Below are positions 56,624 to 64,000 of a stretch of DNA of 64,000 nucleotides, piece by piece (positions within the stretch are counted from its first letter, which is position 1; every line of letters begins with the position of its first letter). The stretch spans positions 186,001 through 250,000 of the forward strand of contig CANNGH010000003.1 in the NCBI GenBank assembly GCA_947504115.1, written 5' to 3'. Made by a program: the position numbers and the translations under genes. The notes under the pieces were generated by a model that was given only the letters and a program-made list of their open reading frames with translations, made no database searches and was not told the origin of the DNA. Origin of the DNA: an uncultured Sedimentitalea sp. Its GTDB lineage: Bacteria; Pseudomonadota; Alphaproteobacteria; Rhodobacterales; Rhodobacteraceae.

Positions 56624-57571
56624 ATGTTGCGCTATGCCCTCAAACGCCTGTTGTCGCTGATCCTCAGCCTGGCCGTCGCCAGTCTGGTGATCTTTTTCGT
56701 GATCGAGGTCGCCCCCGGCGATCCGGCCAGCTTCATGCTGGGCATCAACGCGCAACCCGATACGGTGGCGGCCCTGCGGGCCGAGCTGGGTCTGGATGTG
56801 TCCAAAACGCAGCGGTATCTGAACTGGGTCGGCGGCATGCTGACGGGCGATTTCGGCACCTCCTACACCTATCGCACATCCATCACCGAGATGATCGGCC
56901 AACGCCTCTGGGTTTCGCTGCCGCTGGCGCTTTATGCGCTGACGCTGTCTACTCTGATCGCGTTTCCCGCCGGGATCTATGCCGCCGCGCGGCGGGGCAA
57001 GCCGGGCGATATGGCGGTGATGGGTGCGACGCAACTGGGCATCGCCGTGCCGAATTTCTGGTTCGCGATGATGCTGGTGCTGATCTTTGCCATCAACCTG
57101 CGCTGGTTCGGTGCGGGCGGGTTCGTCGGGTGGGACAAGGGGCTTTGGGCCGGCCTGCATTCGCTGACCCTGCCGGCGATCAGCCTTGCCCTGCCGCAAG
57201 GGGCGATCCTGGCGCGGGTCATGCGCTCGTCCCTGCTGGATATTCTGGGCGAGGATTTCATGCGCACCGCGCGGGCCAAGGGTCTCAGCCGTCGTCAGGC
57301 GCTGTGGCGGCACGGGGTGCGCAATGCGCTGATCCCGGTGCTGACGATCATGGGGCTGCAATTCTCGTTCCTGCTGGCGGGCGCCATCATCATCGAGCAG
57401 GTGTTCTTCCTGCCCGGTCTCGGGCGGCTGGTGTTCCAGGCGATCTCGTCGCGCGACCTGATCGTGGTGGAATCGGTGGTGATGCTGCTGGTCTTTGCGG
57501 TGATCCTGGTGAATTTCCTTGTCGATCTGGCCTATGCCGCCGTCGATCCCCGGCTGAGGGCGCGCACATGA
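56624..57571 (+). CDS. Peptide/nickel-type ABC transporter permease (DppB family)
   Basis: The 315-residue membrane protein begins MLRYALKRLLSLILSLAVAS and has the conserved FFVIEVAPGDPAS segment near residue 30 and the EAA loop DFMRTARAKGLSRRQALWRH near residue 210. First gene of a DppB-DppC-DppDF-ALDH run, each overlapping the next. ATG 56624 is preferred over a TTG at 56615. No binding-protein gene is found with it. Confidence 0.9.
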   Translation: MLRYALKRLLSLILSLAVASLVIFFVIEVAPGDPASFMLGINAQPDTVAALRAELGLDVSKTQRYLNWVGGMLTGDFGTSYTYRTSITEMIGQRLWVSLPLALYALTLSTLIAFPAGIYAAARRGKPGDMAVMGATQLGIAVPNFWFAMMLVLIFAINLRWFGAGGFVGWDKGLWAGLHSLTLPAISLALPQGAILARVMRSSLLDILGEDFMRTARAKGLSRRQALWRHGVRNALIPVLTIMGLQFSFLLAGAIIIEQVFFLPGLGRLVFQAISSRDLIVVESVVMLLVFAVILVNFLVDLAYAAVDPRLRART

Positions 57572-58379
57572 ACCGCAACCTGATCCTTGGCGCGTTCCTG
57601 TCGTCGATCTTTGTTCTGGCGGCACTGGTTTCCTTCGTGTGGACACCGTTCGACTACACTGCGCTGAACATCCCCGCCAAGTTGCAGACGCCCAACAGCA
57701 CCCACTGGCTGGGCACCGACCATTTCGGGCGCGACATGTTCAGCATGATCATGGTCGGCGCGCGCACCTCGATTGCGGTGGCGCTGGTGGCGGTGGGAAT
57801 CGGCATCGCGCTGGGCGTGCCACTTGGCCTGACGGCGGCGGCGCGCAGCGGCACCTTGCTGGACGAGGTCATCATGCGCGGCAACGATCTGGTATTCGCG
57901 TTTCCGGCACTGGTCATCGCCATCCTGATCACGGCGGTATTCGGGGCCGGGGCGGTCAACGCGATCATCGCCATCGGCATCTTCAATATCCCGGTCTTCG
58001 CCCGCATCACCCGCGGCGGCGCACTGTCCCTGTGGGAGCGTGAATTCATCCTTGCCGCCCGCGTCGCCGGCAAGTCGAGCGCGCGGATCTCGGCGGAACA
58101 TATCCTGCCCAATGTCACCAACCTGCTGATCGTGCAGGGAACGATCCAGTTTTCCCTCGGCATCCTGGCCGAGGCGGGGCTGTCCTATGTCGGCCTTGGC
58201 GCACAGCCGCCCACGCCCAGCTGGGGCCGGATGCTGGCCGATGCGCAGACGATGGTGTCCATCGCGCCGCATCTGGCGCTGGTGCCGGGGCTGGCCATCG
58301 TGCTGACGGTGCTGGGGCTGAACCTGATGGGCGACGGTCTGCGCGACGTGCTGGACCCCCGGCTGAGGGTGGCGCGGAC

Positions 58380-58383
<4 letters not shown>
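57568..58383 (+). CDS. Peptide/nickel-type ABC transporter permease (DppC family)
   Basis: The 271-residue membrane protein has HWLGTDHFGRDMFSMIMVGA near residue 47, a DppC signature, and the EAA loop REFILAARVAGKSSARISAE near residue 154. ATG 57568 overlaps the dppB stop; its stop overlaps the ATPase start, so translation is coupled on both sides. Works with the DppB-like partner and the fused ATPase. Confidence 0.91.
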
Positions 58384-59985
<1,602 letters not shown>

Positions 59986-59993
<8 letters not shown>

Positions 59994-61437
59994 TCCCATC
60001 TGGTTCGACCCTTCGCTGTGCCTGATCGGCGGGGACTGGCGCGGCGCGGCGTCGGGCGAAACGCTGACGCTGGTCAACCCCTCGGACGGCGGCGACATTT
60101 GTCATATCGCGCGCGGCGGGGCCGCTGACATCGACGCCGCCGTGACCGCCGCGCAAGCCGCCCGCGATAGCGATTGGGGCCGGATGAGCGCGCTGGAACG
60201 CGGCCGCATCCTTACGCGGATCGGGCAAAAGGTGCTGGACCGGGTGGACGATCTGGCCGCGCTTGAGGCGATGGATGTCGGCAAACCGCTGGGGCAGGCC
60301 CGCGCCGATGCGTTGGCGCTGGCGCGGTATATGGAATTCTACGGTGGTGCCGCGGACAAGGTGCACGGCGCGACGATCCCCTATCTGGAGGGCTACACCG
60401 TCTATACCCTGCGCGAGCCGCACGGGGTGACGGGCCATATCGTGCCGTGGAACTATCCGATGCAGATCATCGGGCGCTCGGTCGGGGCGGCGCTGGCGAT
60501 GGGCAACGCCTGCGTGCTGAAACCCGCCGAAGAGGCCTGCCTGACCGCGCTGGCCTTTGCCCATATCGCGCAAGAGGCTGGACTGCCCGATGGGGCGCTG
60601 AACGTTGTGCCGGGCCTCGGCGCCGAGGCGGGCGCGGCGCTGTCGGGCCATGCGGGCGTGCAGCATATCAGCTTTACCGGCTCGGTCGCGACCGGCGCGC
60701 TGGTGCAGCAGGCGGCGGGCAAGAACGTCGTGCCGGTGACGCTGGAGCTGGGCGGCAAGTCGCCGCAACTGGTGTTCGACGATGCCGATCTGGACGCTGC
60801 GCTGCCATTCCTGGTCAATGCCGGGTGCCAGAATGCGGGGCAGACCTGCTCGGCATCCTCGCGCATCCTTGTGCAGCGCGGCGTCTATGACGAGGTGCGC
60901 CGGCGCATGACAGCGGCCTATGGCGACCTGACGGTCGGCCCGGCGATGGACGATCTGCGCGTCGGCCCGCTGATCTCGTCCCGGCAAAAGGAGATCGTTT
61001 CGGGCTTTATCGACAAGGGCGCCGATCTGACGATTGCCGCGCAGGGCGTCATCGTCGATCACGCGCCCAAGGCCGGGGCCTATGTGCGCCCGACGCTGTT
61101 TGCCGACGTGCCCGAGGATCACCCGCTGGCGCGCGATGAAATCTTCGGCCCGGTTCAGGTTCTGATCCCGTTCGACACCGAAGCGGACGCGCTGCGCATC
61201 GCCAACGGCACCGATTACGGGCTTGTCGCCAGCATCTGGACAAGCGACGGCGCGCGCCAGATGCGGCTGGCGAAGGGCCTGCGCTCGGGGCAAGTGTTCA
61301 TCAACAATTACGGCGCGGGCGGCGGCGTGGAGCTGCCGTTCGGCGGGGTCGGGAAATCCGGCCATGGCCGCGAAAAGGGGTTCGAGGCGCTATACGGATT
61401 CTCGGTGCTGAAAACCGTGGCGGCGTTCCACGGCTAG
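59986..61437 (+). CDS. NAD(P)-dependent aldehyde dehydrogenase
   Basis: The 483-residue product has the family signature Glu in VTLELGGKSPQLVFDDADL near residue 256, the catalytic Cys in NAGQTCSASSRILVQRG near 290, and the late FGGVGKSGHGREKGFE. ATG 59986 has an ACGGAG ribosome site; a TTG at 59980 is less likely. It ends the transporter operon. With the oxidase and aminotransferase nearby, a role in oxidising aminobutyraldehyde-like products is likely (PuuC-like), though the exact substrate is unproven. Its TAG stop is part of the palindromic element that follows. Confidence 0.92.
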
Positions 61438-61550
61438 AGCGTGCCGCGATTCATCGGATTCGAATATTCACACGCTTGGGCGAGGCAGCGTTTTCGAAGA
61501 ACAACGCGTTCGCCCGAGCGGGTGAATTCAACTGAACGCCACATGCTTTA
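61435..61550. mobile_element. Palindromic intergenic element (MITE-like) with TA-flanked inverted ends
   Basis: The left end TAGAGCGTGCCGCG and the reverse complement of the right end, TAAAGCATGTGGCG, match at 10 of 14 positions, and similarity continues inward (TTCATCGGATTC versus TTCAGTTGAATTC). The centre is a long imperfect stem (CACACGCTTGGGCGA and its mate). TA at both outer edges suggests a TA target. The element supplies the TAG of the aldehyde dehydrogenase and, on the other strand, the TAA of pncB. No coding capacity. Confidence 0.7.
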
Positions 61551-62840
61551 GACCACGACCTTGATCCGCTCCTGCTCGCCCACGCCGAAGACGCGCTTGT
61601 AGCGCGCGATCTCGTCGTCCGGGCCCATCGCCTTTTCCGGGTTGTCCGACAGCTTGACCGTGGGACGACCGTTGGCCGACACCGCCTTGCAGACCAATGA
61701 GAACGGCGCCAGCGCGTCGTTCGGCACCAGCCCGCGAAAATCATTGGTCAAAAGCGTGCCCCAGCCGAACGAGGTCTTGACCCGTCCCGAGAACCGGCGG
61801 TGCAGGGCGATGATCTTGTCCACCTCCAGCCCGTCAGAGAAGATCACGCGTTTTTCGCGCGGATCCTCACCGCGCGATTTCCACCAGTCGATGGCGATTT
61901 CCGCACCCTTCACCGGGTCGCCGCTGTCCACGCGAAGACCCGTCCAGCCGGCCAGCCAGTCGGGGGCGTGCTCCAGAAAGCCCTCGGTACCGTAGGTATC
62001 GGGCAGCATGATGCGCAAATTGCCCTCGTGTTCGTCATGCCAGTCCGACAGCACGTCATAGGGCGCGCGCGCCAGTTCCGCGTCCGAATCCGCCAGCGCG
62101 GCATAGACCATGGGCAGTTCGTGGGCATTGGTGCCGATCGCCTCCATCTCGCGATGCATGGCGATCTTGCAGTTCGAGGTGCCGGTGAACGCGTCGCCCA
62201 GACCCTCGCCCAGCGCCTGAACGCACCAGTCCTGCCAGAGGAAGGAATGCCGCCGCCTTGTGCCGAAATCGGCGATGTTCAGGTCTTCGAGATCGCGCAG
62301 ACGCTCGACCTTTTCCCACAATTTCGTCATGGCGCGGGCGTAAAGCACCTGTAGTTCGAACCGGTCCATCCGGTTCAGCACCGCCCGGCTGCGCAATTCC
62401 ATAAGCACCGCCAGCGCCGGAATTTCCCACAGCATCACCTCGGGCCAGGCACCTTCGAACGTCAGTTCATACTGATCGCCCTTGCGCTCCAGGTAATAGG
62501 GCGGCAGGCGCAGGTTCTCGAACCATTCCATGAAATCCGAACGGAACATCTGGCGTTTGCCATAGAACGTGTTGCCGCGCAGCCAGGTGCTTTCGCCGCG
62601 CGACAGCGACAGCGAGCGGATGTGGTCGAGTTGTTCGCGCAACTCGCCCTCGTCGATCAGATCGGCCAGCGGAATATGCGTTGACCGGTTGATCAGGCTG
62701 AACGTGACCTGCGTATCGGGCCGGTTGCGGAACACCGACTGGCACATCAGCAGCTTGTAGAAATCCGTGTCGATCAGCGATCTGACGATCGGGTCGATCT
62801 TCCACTTGTGGTTATAGACGCGGGTGGCGATATCGACCAT
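61548..62840 (-). CDS. pncB: Nicotinate phosphoribosyltransferase
   Basis: Makes nicotinate mononucleotide from nicotinate in NAD salvage. The 430-residue product has SLIDTDFYKLLMCQSVF near residue 19, the GTSNCKIAMHREMEAIGTNA segment near residue 215, and RVDSGDPVKGAEIA near 277. The later SFGWGTLLTNDFRG fits the family. ATG 62840 (MVDIATRVYNHKW) has GGAG at good spacing, whereas ATG 62852 does not; the latter adds four residues. Downstream of pncA in the same direction, so both may be one transcript. The stop lies in the palindromic element. Confidence 0.94.
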   Translation of the reverse strand: MVDIATRVYNHKWKIDPIVRSLIDTDFYKLLMCQSVFRNRPDTQVTFSLINRSTHIPLADLIDEGELREQLDHIRSLSLSRGESTWLRGNTFYGKRQMFRSDFMEWFENLRLPPYYLERKGDQYELTFEGAWPEVMLWEIPALAVLMELRSRAVLNRMDRFELQVLYARAMTKLWEKVERLRDLEDLNIADFGTRRRHSFLWQDWCVQALGEGLGDAFTGTSNCKIAMHREMEAIGTNAHELPMVYAALADSDAELARAPYDVLSDWHDEHEGNLRIMLPDTYGTEGFLEHAPDWLAGWTGLRVDSGDPVKGAEIAIDWWKSRGEDPREKRVIFSDGLEVDKIIALHRRFSGRVKTSFGWGTLLTNDFRGLVPNDALAPFSLVCKAVSANGRPTVKLSDNPEKAMGPDDEIARYKRVFGVGEQERIKVVV

Positions 62841-62898
62841 GGGTGGCTCCATCGGTTTTGCGCGTTAGAGCAAGGGGCGCGCGCTTTGTCCAGCGACC

Positions 62899-63501
62899 CT
62901 ATGCGCCCGAAAGCCGCACGCCGGTCGCTTTCATCGCCGCAACGGCCGCCGCAAGCGATCCGTCAAGGTCGATGGCGCGGCTTTCCTCCATCCGAACGGT
63001 GACGCCGAAACCCAGACGCGCGGCATCCACGGCCGAGTAGTGCACGCAGAAATCGGTGGCGAGCCCCGCCAGCGTCAGATCGGTGATACCGCGCGTGCGC
63101 AGATACCCCTCAAGCCCGGTGGGGGTTTCGTGGTCGTTCTCGAAAAATGCCGAATAGCTGTCGATATTACGGCGGAATCCCTTGCGGATGATCATGTCGG
63201 CGCGGTCGGTTTGCAGATCGTCGTGAAATGCACCGCCGCGCGTGCCCTGCATGCAATGATCCGGCCAGAGCACCTGCGCGCCATAGGGCATGTCGATCAC
63301 CTCGTAGGGCGATTTGCCGAGATGGGAGGACGCGAACGAACCGTGGCCCGCCGGATGCCAATCCTGCGTCAGGATCACCGCATCGAAATCCCCCATCATC
63401 GCGTTGATGCGGGGAACGATCATGTCGCCCTCGGGCACGGCCAGCGCGCCACCGGGGCAGAAATCGTTCTGGATGTCGATCACGATCAGGGCGTTCGTCA
63501 T
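62899..63501 (-). CDS. pncA: Nicotinamidase
   Basis: Deamidates nicotinamide to nicotinate, feeding pncB. The 200-residue product has the catalytic Asp in VIDIQNDFCPGGALAVPEGD near residue 8, the metal site TQDWHPAGHGSF near residue 47, a Lys in IIRKGFRRN near 110, and the catalytic Cys in LAGLATDFCVHYSAVDA near 149. A GGAGCAAGACC-type ribosome site precedes the ATG. The 59-nt gap to pncB is short, consistent with a nicotinamide salvage operon. Also acts on pyrazinamide in other bacteria. Confidence 0.94.
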   Translation of the reverse strand: MTNALIVIDIQNDFCPGGALAVPEGDMIVPRINAMMGDFDAVILTQDWHPAGHGSFASSHLGKSPYEVIDMPYGAQVLWPDHCMQGTRGGAFHDDLQTDRADMIIRKGFRRNIDSYSAFFENDHETPTGLEGYLRTRGITDLTLAGLATDFCVHYSAVDAARLGFGVTVRMEESRAIDLDGSLAAAVAAMKATGVRLSGA

Positions 63502-63595
63502 GGTCTTGCTCCTTTCGCCTTGGGGTAGGACAAGGTGCGCACCGCGTCAATGCGACCCTCTTGCGCGGCGGCGGCACCAAGCGTAAATCGCCGCC

Positions 63596-64000
63596 ATGCA
63601 TGTGATCGCCGCGCTTTATCATTTCACCCGTTTCGACGATCCCGCAGCGCTGAAACCGGCGCTGGCGGCATTGTGCGAGGCGCAAGGGGTCAAGGGCACG
63701 CTGCTTTTGGCACGCGAGGGGATCAACGGCACCATTGCCGGGCCGCGCACCGGGATCGACGCGGTTCTGGCGCATATCCGCGCCCTGCCCGGCTGCGCGG
63801 CGCTGGAGTGGAAAGAGGCGGCCAGCGAAACGCCGCCCTTCGGCAAGCTGAAGGTGCGCCTGAAACGCGAGATCGTGACCATGGGCCAGCCCGATGTCGA
63901 TCCGCGCGCGCAAGTCGGACATTATGTCGAGCCGGACCAGTGGAACGATCTGATCCGCAGCCCCGATGTCGCCGTCATCGACACCCGCAACGATTACGAG
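63596..64000 (+). CDS. trhO: tRNA uridine(34) hydroxylase / rhodanese TrhO, 5' part (cut by window end)
   Basis: The 135 visible residues match the N-terminal part of the YceA/TrhO family: HVIAALYHFTRFDDPAALKP, GVKGTLLLAREGINGTIAGP near residue 33, and ETPPFGKLKVRLKREIVTMG near 80. VIDTRNDYE, the start of the rhodanese domain, is at the very end. The catalytic cysteine lies beyond the window. Family members hydroxylate tRNA uridine-34. Start ATG 63596; divergent from pncA with a 94-bp gap. Confidence 0.9.
   Translation, partial: MHVIAALYHFTRFDDPAALKPALAALCEAQGVKGTLLLAREGINGTIAGPRTGIDAVLAHIRALPGCAALEWKEAASETPPFGKLKVRLKREIVTMGQPDVDPRAQVGHYVEPDQWNDLIRSPDVAVIDTRNDYE

Overview
This window is a piece of a GC-rich alphaproteobacterial chromosome, most likely from the Rhodobacterales (Roseobacter/Paracoccaceae group). 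The evidence is gene content and order: a pyrB-pyrC-type-plsY run, ppiC-argJ-mutT divergent from secA, accD-folC, the FlaF/FlbT flagellin regulators, and rimP-nusA-ylxR-infB. Protein genes fill almost the whole window, and many neighbours overlap by 4 nt (ATGA or GTGA). I saw no rRNA, tRNA, CRISPR array, prophage or intact insertion sequence.

Layout. 1-381: tail of a cysteine-rich protein cut by the window edge. 484-4274: a tightly coupled pyrimidine/phospholipid operon (pyrB, two unknown membrane proteins, a dihydroorotase homologue lacking its metal ligands, plsY) behind a good promoter. 4349-7069: hslO, a Nudix CoA pyrophosphatase and a CCA-adding enzyme. 7314-10370: half-size ABC exporter and a TrmA/RumA-type RNA methyltransferase. 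10480-13234: L,D-transpeptidase lipoprotein, CAP-domain lipoprotein, a small secreted or membrane protein and hemH. 13290-19034: a methyltransferase, comF, grxC, a nitrilase-family amidase, a MarR regulator, ubiG, proline iminopeptidase and a half-length peptide-binding protein. 19199-24539: rimP-nusA-ylxR-infB, with a promoter-leader-terminator arrangement that looks like an attenuator. 24610-30003: ppiC-argJ-mutT divergent from secA. 30019-33965: radC, dnaJ and dnaK, with a hairpin terminator between dnaK and dnaJ. 34179-42290: alkB-like gene, zapE, folC, accD, a CPBP protease, ilvD and two lineage-type unknowns.

42372-47492 is a small flagellar block: flagellin, flaF, flbT and a DUF1217 protein in one direction, an FlgN-like protein and an FlgJ-type rod-binding protein next to them, and divergent fliK-flgD. 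It carries two CtrA-box-like sequences and several strong RNA hairpins around the flagellin gene. 47565-48896 is a UDP-glucose 6-dehydrogenase.

48969-61437 is an accessory metabolic island. A polyamine ABC transporter operon (potD-potA-potH-potI) ends in a PuuB-like oxidase and is divergent from a GntR regulator, a class III aminotransferase, a peptide-type ABC transporter without a binding protein, and an aldehyde dehydrogenase. Together these could import putrescine-like amines and oxidise them to an acid. A 13-bp near-repeat lies on both sides of the regulator gene and is a candidate operator. 61548-63501 holds pncA-pncB (nicotinamide salvage), separated from the aldehyde dehydrogenase by a 116-bp palindromic element whose two ends form the stop codons of both flanking genes. 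The window ends inside a trhO-like rhodanese gene.

Most of the window is housekeeping sequence. The signals most worth a second look are the metal-ligand-free dihydroorotase with an in-frame palindrome, the rimP-nusA attenuator, the flagellin RNA hairpins with CtrA-like boxes, the paired GntR operators, and the palindromic element at 61435-61550.
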